Shown here piece by piece: positions 14,328 to 20,998 of a stretch of 22,889 nucleotides of DNA. Source of the DNA: a virus; IMG/VR virus record IMGVR_UViG_3300009506_002205, positions 1 through 22,889 of that record; one strand, given 5' to 3'. A program made the position numbers and the translations under genes. Each line of letters begins with the position of its first letter. Within the stretch, counting starts at the first letter, position 1. Under the pieces are notes generated by a model. It saw only the letters and a list, made by a program, of their open reading frames with translations. It was not told the DNA's origin and did no database searches.

Positions 14328-14972
14328 CTACTTTTTCTGCTCCCAGAAATCGTCTTTGGATGTGCTGCCGCTGGACCGCGACTCAAAGTAACCAGTCGTG
14401 CTGGCACAAAGGTTGTGGCTCATCACTTCGTAGCCCCTCGGCGTTGCGTCGTAGGAAACAACCTGCCGGATGCCCAGGTGCTTCTGCACATCGCCCAAGT
14501 CCTGATTGGCACCGATGTAGACGAAGGTCCACTTGCCGGTGTCCTGTAGGGCCTTGACCTTCTCTGCGATCCGTTCCGCCGTCCATTCCCGCGATGCGTT
14601 CTCCAACCCGTCGCTGATCACGCAGAACAGGAAACCGACATCGCCTTCGTGGCTCTTGGTTTCGGCATCCTGTAGCGCCATCCCCACGCAGTCGTACAAT
14701 GGCGTGATGCCATTCGGCACGTAACTGCGCTCGTCAATCGCCGTGAGTGCTGATGCGGGCCGTGCATCGAATACACGTTCCCAGTGCGGCTTCGTTCCGT
14801 CGCCACCGCCGAACTTGTAGAACGACACCCAAGTATCGCCACCAAGATCAGCGTTACGCTGGATTGACCGCACCTGCTCATTGAAGCCATCGATGGCTTG
14901 TTTGCGGATCGAGCCCATCGAACCACTCTGGTCCAACAGGATGATCACGTGTGTGCGCTTCTCGTCAGGCAT
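14328..14972 (-). CDS. von Willebrand factor A domain protein with intact MIDAS
   Basis: 214 aa, essentially one vWA domain. The metal-ion-dependent adhesion site is complete: ILLDQSGSMG (D14, S16, S18), GITPLYDC (T90) and VISDGLEN (D121). Other blocks are DTWVSFYKFG, WTFVYIGANQDL and a polar tail (STSKDDFWEQKK). No signal peptide or membrane helix, so it acts inside the cell or virion. Free vWA proteins often act with MoxR-type ATPases or as binding platforms; no AAA ATPase is seen here. AAGGA lies 7 nt before the ATG. It heads a set with phosphoesterase, TGHAH and DUF6745-like genes. Confidence 0.88.
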   Translation of the reverse strand: MPDEKRTHVIILLDQSGSMGSIRKQAIDGFNEQVRSIQRNADLGGDTWVSFYKFGGGDGTKPHWERVFDARPASALTAIDERSYVPNGITPLYDCVGMALQDAETKSHEGDVGFLFCVISDGLENASREWTAERIAEKVKALQDTGKWTFVYIGANQDLGDVQKHLGIRQVVSYDATPRGYEVMSHNLCASTTGYFESRSSGSTSKDDFWEQKK

Positions 14973-14976
14973 ACTC

Positions 14977-15111
14977 TTATCCTTCTGGTGAGAATGGAGG
15001 GGCTTCCCGGCATTGCACTTCGGTAGTCGCGTTGCGCGTTTTTGGACCAGTCTCTCTACCCATGCCAGTCGGACAGGTGCAGGCTGTCACCGGGTCGGCC
15101 CCGGCCCCCAT
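14977..15111 (-). CDS. 44-aa Cys-containing protein
   Basis: Not recognised. MGAGADPVTACTCPTGMGRE with a CTC pair and one later Cys, ending in APPFSPEG. The ATG is 2 nt after the stop of the coiled-coil gene, and its TAA lies inside the ribosome site of the vWA gene. No clear ribosome site of its own. The spacing supports it; the composition is unremarkable. Confidence 0.4.
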   Translation of the reverse strand: MGAGADPVTACTCPTGMGRETGPKTRNATTEVQCREAPPFSPEG

Positions 15112-15113
15112 AT

Positions 15114-15395
15114 TCAAATCAGTTCGACCAATCGCTTGGCCGACTGCTGTGTTTTCTCTGTCTCCCTCATTAGGCGGGTTGCTACATTGCAAAGCTGCGA
15201 TGTGAAGTCTTCGCCTACCGGCACTATTGGTTTATCGCTTTCTTCGTTTGTAGCGATGGTGCCGGTGAGCCGATCCAGTGCCGTAGCAATCGCCCGATTC
15301 TGATTCGAGAGATCGTCAAGTGTGTTAGACAAGCGCTCTATCTCGGCACGCAGTCGCGGCGCCTTTCGGTCAGCAGAAATCCCATCCGACAACAT
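15114..15395 (-). CDS. Small coiled-coil protein
   Basis: 93 aa. The heptad-like stretch PRLRAEIERLSNTLDDLS, NQNRAIATALDRLTGTI predicts a coiled coil at ~15-50, followed by a helix LCNVATRLMRETEKTQQ. Function unknown; it may be an oligomerising adaptor. ATG at 15395 chosen because AGGGG is 6 nt upstream; the open frame runs to 15536 through a Gly/Pro-rich stretch with no good ribosome site. Confidence 0.65.
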   Translation of the reverse strand: MLSDGISADRKAPRLRAEIERLSNTLDDLSNQNRAIATALDRLTGTIATNEESDKPIVPVGEDFTSQLCNVATRLMRETEKTQQSAKRLVELI

Positions 15396-15591
15396 GACTG
15401 TCCCCTTTTGTTTGAGTGGGGTGGGGGGATTGGCTTCCCCCAACCAGCGGAGCAGACGTTGCTCTGTATAATTGACGCTGGAACCACCGTTGCCCCTGTC
15501 GGAGCACCCCATCGGGCCGGTGTACGTTACGCCCATGCTGCCCGTAGCGTTGTTCCGTCACACCCCCAACGCCAGCCGTCGCCAGCGTTGT
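15396..15591. other. 196-nt gap with G-rich tract and two weak overlapping ORFs
   Basis: No gene can be supported firmly. The frame continuing from the coiled-coil gene to ATG 15536 and an overlapping 63-codon frame starting GTG at 15561 are both open, but neither has a well-spaced ribosome site. A run of G/C blocks lies at 15416-15446. Just after the stop of the upstream gene, CAACGC and GCGTTG (about 15568-15591) form a 6-bp stem. It could be a leader or a spacer. Confidence 0.3.
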
Positions 15592-16035
15592 TTATTCTTT
15601 CTTCTCGTCCCACTCGCTATACCACGCGAAGTCGGCATAGCAGTAGGGCTTTCCATCCACGTCAGACCAGATCGCGGCCAACAGGTCGCCCCAGGCCCGC
15701 ATGCTGAACGTGGCAACCGTCCCGTCCTCGAACAGCGGGACACCATTTTCGCTATACTGGTGCCAGAACCCGCCGTAGCGCACATCGTGCTGGACGATAG
15801 ACTTACGCAACGCCTCGGCGTAGGCGGCCTCTTTCTCACTTGTCGTGGTACTTTCGACGTACTCATCCCATGGTGTGCCGCCACTCGTGTGCCTCTCACC
15901 GAATGTTTTGGTCTCGACGGTATCTGGACCATCCGGGCCACCCAGCATGGCGGCATTAAACCAGCCACCCCAGCCGCCGAGGCTGTCTTCCTTGTCGCCC
16001 GCTTCCTTGTAGCTAATCCAGTCGATCACTTTCAT
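15592..16035 (-). CDS. Hypothetical acidic, aromatic-rich protein
   Basis: Not recognised. 147 aa starting MKVIDWISYKEAGDKED, then LGGWGGWFNAAMLGG, YAEALRKSIVQHDVRYGGFW, GTVATFSMRAWGDLLAAIWS and a Tyr/Trp-rich end (PYCYADFAWYSEWDEKKE). Looks like a compact soluble protein. ATG at 16035 with GAAGG 10 nt upstream preferred over TTG at 16041. 13 nt after the previous stop. Confidence 0.6.
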   Translation of the reverse strand: MKVIDWISYKEAGDKEDSLGGWGGWFNAAMLGGPDGPDTVETKTFGERHTSGGTPWDEYVESTTTSEKEAAYAEALRKSIVQHDVRYGGFWHQYSENGVPLFEDGTVATFSMRAWGDLLAAIWSDVDGKPYCYADFAWYSEWDEKKE

Positions 16036-16048
16036 CGCCAACCGGCCT

Positions 16049-16411
16049 TCAGTTCAGCACCACGTTGGGTGGTGGCTTTTCTTCGTCGTCTTTACCATCG
16101 GCGTAATACTCCGATTGCAGTAACAGAGATGCGAGTACGAAAATCTGTCCAATGGATTCCTTCGCATCTTCTGGGAAATTGGCATAGACCTGTTCATCCA
16201 ACATCTCCATGGCAAGCGCCAATAGTGTCGCGGCCACCACGAACAGGTCTTCCGCGACATGCTCTTGGTCGGCCAATGACTCTAGGGCGGCCCCAATAGA
16301 TGGATTCAACCTGGCCTGTGCCCGCTTCAGCGATGCCAGTAGCCCCGGTGCCGCATCATCTTCCTCGACAGCGAAGATGCCCAAAAGCTGTTCGATGCGT
16401 TCCCAAGCCAT
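16049..16411 (-). CDS. Hypothetical helical protein
   Basis: Not recognised. 120 aa, MAWERIEQLLGIFAVEEDD, then LLASLKRAQARLNPSIGAAL and LFVVAATLLALAMEMLDEQ: all helical, one helix quite apolar (VVAATLLALAMEML), acidic C-terminus. ATG at 16411 lies 1 nt after the upstream TGA; the longer frame to 16489 would overlap that gene. Confidence 0.6.
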   Translation of the reverse strand: MAWERIEQLLGIFAVEEDDAAPGLLASLKRAQARLNPSIGAALESLADQEHVAEDLFVVAATLLALAMEMLDEQVYANFPEDAKESIGQIFVLASLLLQSEYYADGKDDEEKPPPNVVLN

Positions 16412-16412
16412 A

Positions 16413-16763
16413 TCAGTGTACCCCACCCTTCGGTGCGGCCACGCCATATCCGGCGTTGTCCAGCGCCATCTCGTGGTCGAGTGCGCCACGGAACGAACCT
16501 TCCATTTCGCCCCAATCCTTCACCTTACCCGCATTGGTGGCCGGGAAGATGTAGGTTTCTGGCCCTGTCAGATAAGCATCTACCGCCGACACGATGACAT
16601 AGCTGGTTGTCCGGGTCATGTACTTTTCAAGTTTGTCGTCGTAGTCTTCGTACTCCATGGGCGGCTCGACTTTATAGAGAGTCGCCTTACCCTGCCATTC
16701 GCCGCCCGGATTGTCCTTTATCGGTGTGGCGATACCCTTACGCCACGATGGCCTCTTTCCCAT
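16413..16763 (-). CDS. Conserved-looking small phage protein
   Basis: 116 aa: MGKRPSWRKGIATPI, GGEWQGKATLYKVEPPMEYE, then SYVIVSAVDAYLTGPETYIF and an end with GSFRGALDHEMALDNAGYG. I recall this order (KRPSW, ATLY, VSA, GPETYIFPA, GSxxGxxDHxxAL) from other siphophage genomes, without a known function. AGGGGG is 6 nt before the ATG. Confidence 0.7.
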   Translation of the reverse strand: MGKRPSWRKGIATPIKDNPGGEWQGKATLYKVEPPMEYEDYDDKLEKYMTRTTSYVIVSAVDAYLTGPETYIFPATNAGKVKDWGEMEGSFRGALDHEMALDNAGYGVAAPKGGVH

Positions 16764-16780
16764 ATGTCGCCCCCTTTCGT

Positions 16781-17035
16781 TTACTGCCTACAACGCTTCC
16801 TGTGGTCCCGTCGTAGTTCTGCGTTCATTTTGCTGTGGCTTGGCCCGATTCTGTCGGCGTAATCGCCACGCAATCGGATGCCTGTGACTTGGCCGTTGAA
16901 TCCGCGCCGCCTGTCGAACAGTTTATCCGCCGCCGCCCGTAAATCGGCCAAGTCTGGCAGTCCCCACTGGTTTCGCCGCACCTGTTCGGCCTCGCGTTGA
17001 CGGACTGCCCGTGCCAGCCACCAGTCACTGTTCAT
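16781..17035 (-). CDS. Small basic hypothetical protein
   Basis: Not recognised. 84 aa, about one quarter Arg/Lys: MNSDWWLARAVRQREAEQVR, DLRAAADKLFDRRRG, GIRLRGDYADRIGP and a terminal NAELRRDHRKRC. Likely helical and nucleic-acid-binding by charge only. ATG at 17035 overlaps the previous stop by 11 nt. Confidence 0.55.
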   Translation of the reverse strand: MNSDWWLARAVRQREAEQVRRNQWGLPDLADLRAAADKLFDRRRGFNGQVTGIRLRGDYADRIGPSHSKMNAELRRDHRKRCRQ

Positions 17036-17267
17036 CGCCAAACAGCGCCAGTTCGATCACATCCACGACCTCGCCAACCGTAGTATTGGCCACCGAAAAC
17101 TGCCGTGACAGATTGCCCGCCAGAAACGTGGCCGGGTTTTCCGGGTTGGCCAGCGCGATTCGCACTCGCACGGTGCCTTTCAGGTCAGTGTAGTCACTAG
17201 GTTTACGTCTATTGGCTGACCGCGTGAAATGACCGGCCCGCTTTTTCTTATTTGCCGTACCCGCCAT
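17025..17267 (-). CDS. Small hypothetical protein, basic N-terminus
   Basis: Not recognised. 80 aa: MAGTANKKKRAGHFTRSANR, then beta-like VRVRIALANPENPATFLAG and an apolar acidic end VGEVVDVIELALFGDEQ. AAAGGAAGG precedes ATG 17267 at good distance. It overlaps the upstream membrane gene by 20 nt. Confidence 0.6.
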   Translation of the reverse strand: MAGTANKKKRAGHFTRSANRRKPSDYTDLKGTVRVRIALANPENPATFLAGNLSRQFSVANTTVGEVVDVIELALFGDEQ

Positions 17268-17487
17268 GATTCAACCTTCCTTTCGTTAGTAGCACCCCGC
17301 TACCGGCAAAAGCCAGCAGCATCCCAGCGATTTCCTTCCACAGCGTCAGGAAGGCCCTCGTTTCCGTCACATCCGGGTGTAGAAACTGCCACCCAACCAC
17401 ATACACCATAAGATATATACCCACGGCCAATAGCGCAATACCCATGTATACGTAGGCCCTACGCACCCTTGGCCTTCTCTTTCTCAC
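17248..17487 (-). CDS. Two-helix membrane protein
   Basis: Not recognised. A strongly basic start (RKRRPRVRR) precedes helix 1 (VYMGIALLAVGIYLMVYVV), a short loop with HPDVTETRAF, helix 2 (AGMLLAFAGSGVLLT) and a Lys/Gly tail. Topology and length (79 aa) would suit a class II holin, but there is no lysis neighbour. GTG at 17487 overlaps the previous gene by 29 nt; ATG at 17445 is an equally possible start giving 65 aa. Confidence 0.55.
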   Translation of the reverse strand: MRKRRPRVRRAYVYMGIALLAVGIYLMVYVVGWQFLHPDVTETRAFLTLWKEIAGMLLAFAGSGVLLTKGRLNHGGYGK

Positions 17488-17797
17488 AGTGCTCGCAGTC
17501 GATGGGTTCAGCCATGATCCGCTCCAACTCGTCGAGGGCGCGATTCAGCGAAGCCAACTCGGGACCATCGTCATCTTCCCATTCCGTGCTGACCTCTGTC
17601 CAGCCGTGGCCCGTCTCGGGGTTGTAGCGGTGCTGGTGCCAGCAGTTGGAATCGCCGCACCACAGAAACACCTCGTCGGACCAGAGGCCGTCATCTTGCC
17701 AGTCCAGGTCGATTCGGACATTCCCGATATGGTATTTCTCCGTCAATCGCCGGAGCCGTTCGAGCACTACAATATGATCGCCCCGCACCATCGTCAT
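17459..17797 (-). CDS. Hypothetical Cys/His-containing protein
   Basis: Not recognised. 112 aa: HIVVLERLRRLTEKYHI, DLDWQDDGLWSDEVFLWCG, SNCWHQHRYNPETGHGW and a C-terminal PIDCEHCEKEKAKG. The CxxC plus the mid-chain C, H, H could bind one zinc. ATG at 17797 forms ATGA with the upstream stop and has AAAGGA just before it; a second ATG at 17791 has better spacing. Confidence 0.6.
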   Translation of the reverse strand: MTMVRGDHIVVLERLRRLTEKYHIGNVRIDLDWQDDGLWSDEVFLWCGDSNCWHQHRYNPETGHGWTEVSTEWEDDDGPELASLNRALDELERIMAEPIDCEHCEKEKAKGA

Positions 17798-17985
17798 CGT
17801 TCCTTTCTGGCCAGTGCGTTCCGAAGCATGTACCACGGGATCGGCACCTGTTTCGTGCCCAGGTGGTCGCCAGCGTTGTCGCGGAATTCCACCACGACGG
17901 TAATGCCCTTCGGCTCCTCGTACCACCACGCTTCGGGCATGCCGCGTACGGCGTGTGGTGATGTATGTAGGTCTTTGTCGCTCAT
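17794..17985 (-). CDS. Small hypothetical protein
   Basis: Not recognised. 63 aa with two beta-like stretches (GITVVVEFRDNAGDHLG, TKQVPIPWYMLRNAL) and a basic C-terminus. The form (strand, turn, PIPW then helix) resembles a small ubiquitin-like or SH3-like unit. ATGA overlaps on both sides. Confidence 0.6.
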   Translation of the reverse strand: MSDKDLHTSPHAVRGMPEAWWYEEPKGITVVVEFRDNAGDHLGTKQVPIPWYMLRNALARKER

Positions 17986-18248
17986 CGTGTTTTCCCCATC
18001 AATAATAGTACCCAGTCGGCCCTCGCCCGCGTGGCAACGTGGCCGGATTTCCAGTCACCCCAAAACAGTACCGCGAATACGATGGCCTCGCTTATGGACA
18101 TTCTATCCGGCACTATTCTACCACGTCCGCCACGGAAGCCTTCGTTTGTTTCCCAGTCAATTTGTTCACGTTCCCTGACTACCCGTTCGACTTCGCGGAG
18201 CGTGTCATCGAGTTCCTGTGTATCGAGACAGATGTCCGGTTTCGTCAT
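17982..18248 (-). CDS. Hypothetical protein, acidic helix then apolar segment
   Basis: Not recognised. 88 aa: MTKPDICLDTQELDD, a charged helix (LREVERVVREREQIDW), then GRGRIVPDRMSISEAIVFAV with an apolar FAVLFWGDW and a short tail WVLLLMGKTR. ATG at 18248 forms ATGA with the upstream stop, and GGGAG is 8 nt before it. Confidence 0.6.
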   Translation of the reverse strand: MTKPDICLDTQELDDTLREVERVVREREQIDWETNEGFRGGRGRIVPDRMSISEAIVFAVLFWGDWKSGHVATRARADWVLLLMGKTR

Positions 18249-18445
18249 TTCCAAAACTCCCTTGGCTGCCAGCGTTCACGCCTGTAGACCTTCACTTTGC
18301 CGCACTCGGGACAACGTGCGGTGTAGAATCCCTCTACGATGCGAAACCCGGTGTCGTCTCGTTGTTCGATGGTCGCGCCATCTCTAACATCGACAATTCG
18401 CCAGTTATGGCCGAACAGGCAGCGCCATTTCTTCCGCTTGGTCAT
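18245..18445 (-). CDS. Small zinc-knuckle protein
   Basis: 66 aa: MTKRKKWRCLFGHNWRIVD, then GFYTARCPECGKVKVYRRE. C9, H13 and CPEC give a plausible single zinc site (C-x3-H then C-x2-C), of a kind often seen in phage small proteins that start with CLFGHxW. Start choice among ATG 18445, 18448 and 18457 is uncertain; GGGA is 6 nt before 18445. Confidence 0.6.
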   Translation of the reverse strand: MTKRKKWRCLFGHNWRIVDVRDGATIEQRDDTGFRIVEGFYTARCPECGKVKVYRRERWQPREFWK

Positions 18446-18656
18446 CATGCGTCCCATCGTAAAACTCGACAGCCGCGATACCGGACAGCACGCAGGTGGC
18501 TACCAGGTACGCGACAACGACCACGGCGAAGGCCGCCGCACGACCGTTACGTGCCCATTCGCCGTTCTCGTCAATGATTTCTGTGGCCGTATATACGATC
18601 AGGGCGGCGGCGGCTATGCCAGAGATGATTGCCCAAAGCGTAGCCCACGATTCCAT
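18405..18656 (-). CDS. Two-helix small membrane protein
   Basis: 83 aa: MESWATLWAIISGIAAAALI (helix 1), a polar loop with ATEIIDENGEWARNG, then AAAFAVVVVAYLVATCVLSG (helix 2) and an acidic C-terminus (DGTHDDQAEEM). Unknown function. Its ATG shares one base with the previous TAA (TAATG). Confidence 0.62.
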   Translation of the reverse strand: MESWATLWAIISGIAAAALIVYTATEIIDENGEWARNGRAAAFAVVVVAYLVATCVLSGIAAVEFYDGTHDDQAEEMALPVRP

Positions 18657-18931
18657 TATTGCGCACTCCCTGTCGTCGGCCCATGCTGTGCGGGCAGTTG
18701 CTTCACGGGCACAAGCGCCACAGCCATCTCATAGGCACGGTCTTCGTGGCCACAGTGTGCGATGGCGAACCTGACAATCTCACGCACCGACAAGTCGAGG
18801 TCGCGTTCTTCGATGGCGCAATCGAGGCATTGTGGCCGATCACAGAACAGTCCCCGTTTGGCTTCATAGTACGCAGCCAGTTCTTTACGGCCCATCATAT
18901 TGTACGTAGTTATTTCTTTACGGCCCATCAT
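18656..18931 (-). CDS. Small Cys-containing protein with duplicated N-terminus
   Basis: 91 aa starting MMGRKEITTYN, directly repeated as MMGRKELAAYY, then GLFCDRPQCLDCAIEERD (three Cys, zinc-like), a helix VREIVRFAIAHCGHEDRAY and VALVPVKQLP. ATG at 18931 forms ATGA with the upstream stop and has GGAAG 8 nt before it; the second copy of the repeat brings another in-frame ATG pair. Function unknown. Confidence 0.6.
   Translation of the reverse strand: MMGRKEITTYNMMGRKELAAYYEAKRGLFCDRPQCLDCAIEERDLDLSVREIVRFAIAHCGHEDRAYEMAVALVPVKQLPAQHGPTTGSAQ
18866..18931. repeat. 33-bp imperfect tandem duplication of a gene start
   Basis: Unit 18899-18931 and unit 18866-18898 match at 28 of 33 positions. The first 18 nt of each in reading direction (ATGATGGGCCGTAAAGAA) are identical. 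The length is eleven codons, so the frame is kept, and the duplicated part includes the initiation codon itself. Confidence 0.85.
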
Positions 18932-19161
18932 TTTGATTTCTTCCATATCTTGACCTCGATGGCACGGCACGTGCCGGTGCGTACCGTGATCCCGGTCAGG
19001 TTCAGAAACGACTCGTAGCACACCTCCTCGCACTCCAATTCCGGTGTCATCCACATCCCATCGTTGTTCAGTGTCGGCTGCCTGCCTCGCCAGAGGTGGA
19101 CATAGGCCGTGTCGTTGCCCGGCTCATCCTTGTCCCGACTGACCCATAGTTTACGCGCCAT
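18928..19161 (-). CDS. Small hypothetical protein, phage-type
   Basis: 77 aa: MARKLWVSRDKDEPGNDTAY, VHLWRGRQPTLNNDGMW, then LECEEVCYESFLNLTGI and a basic end VKIWKKSK. The layout (KLWVSRD, Y-x-LW, C-x3-C, F) recalls small phage proteins of unknown role. Overlaps the upstream stop by 11 nt. Confidence 0.65.
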   Translation of the reverse strand: MARKLWVSRDKDEPGNDTAYVHLWRGRQPTLNNDGMWMTPELECEEVCYESFLNLTGITVRTGTCRAIEVKIWKKSK

Positions 19162-19483
19162 ATCTCATCCCCTCTTGTGAGCAGTATCCATTCGTTCGCA
19201 ATTCAAGTTCCGCCAGTTGGTCCTGTTCTTCGAGGGACAGGTTTTGGATAAAGGGCGGCAATACAGCGCCCGCCTCTTCCAGGTCGGCTCGCGCCCACTG
19301 GCTCGCCCTAAACGCGACCCTGCGCAACATGTCACGGGCGGTGCCGGTCGGCATGTAGTGCACCTTTAGCTTGCAACGCTGACAGCGCAGTACAGCAGTT
19401 TTGGGTACGTCGCTATCTTGGCCGATCCGCATGCCATGGAGTCGCCAATCGTGACCGGCAGCGATACACTGGACATTAACCAC
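19151..19483 (-). CDS. Small zinc-ribbon-like protein
   Basis: 110 aa: CIAAGHDWRLHGM, then VLRCQRCKLKVHYMPTG, a possible zinc site from C, H and CxxC, and a helical C-terminal half (DMLRRVAFRASQWARADLE, LEEQDQLAELELR). Unrecognised. GTG at 19483 is preceded by GGGGG at 7 nt and overlaps the upstream gene by 8 nt. Confidence 0.6.
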   Translation of the reverse strand: MVNVQCIAAGHDWRLHGMRIGQDSDVPKTAVLRCQRCKLKVHYMPTGTARDMLRRVAFRASQWARADLEEAGAVLPPFIQNLSLEEQDQLAELELRTNGYCSQEGMRYGA

Positions 19484-19859
19484 CGAAAAACCCCCTAAGC
19501 GCCATCAGTGCATAGAATTCCGGGTTGGCCAGTCGTGTAATACCGAAATGGACGACGAACGGCAGCGCGATCAGTCCAGTGGCTCCCGCAATACCAAATA
19601 GCAGGTTGGCGATGAACCAACCTTCGGAGTCCGGGCCATTGAACCGATCACGTTTGATGGTATGGCGCAGGAGCAATGCGGCCCCGCCAGCCAATACCAG
19701 ACAGAACGGCGCCCATAGGCCCAGGTGTATCCAGCCATTGATGTGCTGTTGGCGTACCAGTATTGGCCATAGGTGTTCGACGGTGGTTCCGAGTGTGTTG
19801 GCCAGCATGTCGAGCCGGTTCAACAGTTCCTGCTGTAGGGTCTGGTCTTGTAGTATCAT
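19476..19859 (-). CDS. Two-helix membrane protein
   Basis: 127 aa: amphipathic start MILQDQTLQQELLNRLDML, then GLWAPFCLVLAGGAALLLRH (helix 1, ~47-66), a polar loop DRFNGPDSEG, NLLFGIAGATGLIALPFVV (helix 2, ~84-104) and an apolar end. ATG at 19859 has AAGGGGGG upstream and forms ATGA with the previous stop; the longer frame to 19979 is not needed. Function unknown. Confidence 0.66.
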   Translation of the reverse strand: MILQDQTLQQELLNRLDMLANTLGTTVEHLWPILVRQQHINGWIHLGLWAPFCLVLAGGAALLLRHTIKRDRFNGPDSEGWFIANLLFGIAGATGLIALPFVVHFGITRLANPEFYALMALRGFFGG

Positions 19860-20080
19860 GGTTGCCCCCCTTCGCGTTCTGGGCAGTGTGAGAAGTGGAA
19901 CTCCACGTGATGTGAGATTTCCTTCATGTCTCCTATGGTTAATGGTTGGACGGTAAATTCGTGCCCACAGTAGCGGCACCGGTAATGCACTATTCCGCCG
20001 TCCCGCGTGCTACAGTGCCTGTCGAAGCCGGTGTCGATGCCGTATTTCATAACCGCATGCCAGATGTCGTTCGGTTGCAT
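19856..20080 (-). CDS. Small Cys/His zinc protein
   Basis: 74 aa: MQPNDIWHAVMKYGID, GFDRHCSTRD, then HYRCRYCGHEFTVQPL and a His-rich end EISHHVEFHFSHCPERE. Several Cys and His suit one zinc ribbon (CRYC with later HxxxHC). TGATG with the gene upstream; AAGGGA is 5 nt before the ATG. Confidence 0.63.
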   Translation of the reverse strand: MQPNDIWHAVMKYGIDTGFDRHCSTRDGGIVHYRCRYCGHEFTVQPLTIGDMKEISHHVEFHFSHCPEREGGQP

Positions 20081-20226
20081 CACGGTCCCTTTTTGTCTTC
20101 GCTGGTACCGGCGAGGAAACCCCATATCAGATGCGAACCGAGCAGCACTGCGATGACGGTAAGCGAAAACGCCAAAACCCGAAGGACGCCGAGTGTTTCG
20201 TTAAGAAGGTAGGCGCATTCACACAC
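20080..20226 (-). CDS. 48-aa single-helix membrane protein
   Basis: GTG start at 20226, overlapping the upstream stop by 8 nt: CECAYLLNETLGVLRV, then LAFSLTVIAVLLGSHLIWGF (one transmembrane helix, ~18-37) and a charged tail GTSEDKKGP. The same frame is open to 20448, but there it lies wholly inside the better supported 79-aa gene, so the short form is preferred. Confidence 0.5.
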   Translation of the reverse strand: MCECAYLLNETLGVLRVLAFSLTVIAVLLGSHLIWGFLAGTSEDKKGP

Positions 20227-20458
20227 GATGTTTGCGTTCCTGTAGTGTTGGTTCGTTGAAGTAGCGGCGTGGGTTGCCACACATGTGACACGAGCAGAGC
20301 ACGCGGGTATTGGCCAGCATACCGACTGCCCGTTCGTCCCATTCGGTCCACGCTGTGCCGTTGCTGCTGAAGTTAGACCATAGCCGTAGCCGTCGTCGGG
20401 CTCGTGCTTTTGCCCGTTCGTATTGATGTCGCCTATAGGCAAGTCCACGCTTACTCAC
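20219..20458 (-). CDS. Small phage-type basic CxxC protein
   Basis: 79 aa: LAYRRHQYERAKARARRRL, then VGMLANTRVLCSCHMCGNPR and a terminal PTLQERKHRV. This order (RRHQxERAKxRxxR, CSCxMCGNPRR, TLQE) occurs in small proteins of many phages and bacteria, function unknown; the CSCxxC may bind zinc. GTG at 20458 has GGAAG 6 nt upstream and overlaps the previous stop by 8 nt. Confidence 0.78.
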   Translation of the reverse strand: MSKRGLAYRRHQYERAKARARRRLRLWSNFSSNGTAWTEWDERAVGMLANTRVLCSCHMCGNPRRYFNEPTLQERKHRV

Positions 20459-20690
20459 TTTTATCTTCCTTCGGCAGCAGTCCGGCGGCGAATGTCAACT
20501 TACGTTGATCCACCTCTGCAAGTATCTGCGGGGCGAGTTGGCCGCATTTCCACGCTTCTGCGATCAGCGCCCGTACAGCATCGTCTAGGCGGCGGTTTAC
20601 TGCTATATACTTGGCCGGTTCACCTTCTCGGAATCTGAGCACTCGCGCAAATTCCAGTTTCGCCGCTTCGTATTCTTCCGCTGCGCTCAT
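20451..20690 (-). CDS. Small helical hypothetical protein
   Basis: 79 aa, one or two long helices: EEYEAAKLEFARVLRFREG and VNRRLDDAVRALIAEAWK, then an apolar LTFAAGLLPKED. Unrecognised. ATGA with the gene upstream. Confidence 0.6.
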   Translation of the reverse strand: MSAAEEYEAAKLEFARVLRFREGEPAKYIAVNRRLDDAVRALIAEAWKCGQLAPQILAEVDQRKLTFAAGLLPKEDKSE

Positions 20691-20998
20691 TCGTCACCCC
20701 CTGCGTGTGTATGCGACCCACCTAGCGGGCCTGATCGGCGCGGAACGTCAAGTGTGGCGTCTGGTTCCTCGTCGAGTAGGGCACGGCAATAATCGTCCAC
20801 GCCGAATCCTGCCGGTCGCCTACGGTTCAGAACAGCGTCTCGTAACAGCGCCTCGACCCGCGAGTTCAGCGCGGCACGGGCGGCGTCATAGGCATCGAGA
20901 TCGGCTTTGCTGACAGCACGGTGTTCGCTGACTCGTTCGGTCGCTCGGATCAGCGCCTCGACCTGCTTGCGGATGGCCGGGTAGGGGTCAGTCGCCAT
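20687..20998 (-). CDS. Hypothetical helical protein
   Basis: 103 aa: IRKQVEALIRATERVSEHR, LDAYDAARAALNSRVEAL, then a less ordered Arg/Pro/Gly C-terminus. Unrecognised. Resembles its neighbour at 21130-21369 in its alternating Arg/Ala helices. ATG at 20998 overlaps the preceding 57-aa gene by 11 nt. Confidence 0.58.
   Translation of the reverse strand: MATDPYPAIRKQVEALIRATERVSEHRAVSKADLDAYDAARAALNSRVEALLRDAVLNRRRPAGFGVDDYCRALLDEEPDATLDVPRRSGPLGGSHTHAGGDE

Noticed and set aside
15472-16299. 275-codon open frame on the plus strand
   Set aside because: Antisense shadow over several leftward genes with clear ribosome sites; its translation is Arg/Pro/His-rich with no domain.
16209-16862. 217-codon plus-strand frame
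   Set aside because: Antisense to the well supported gene at 16413-16763 (GPETYIF family) and its neighbours.
20227-20448. N-terminal extension of the 48-aa membrane gene to give 122 aa
   Set aside because: This part is contained within the better supported 79-aa CSCxxCGNPRR gene in another frame and its own translation is low-complexity.
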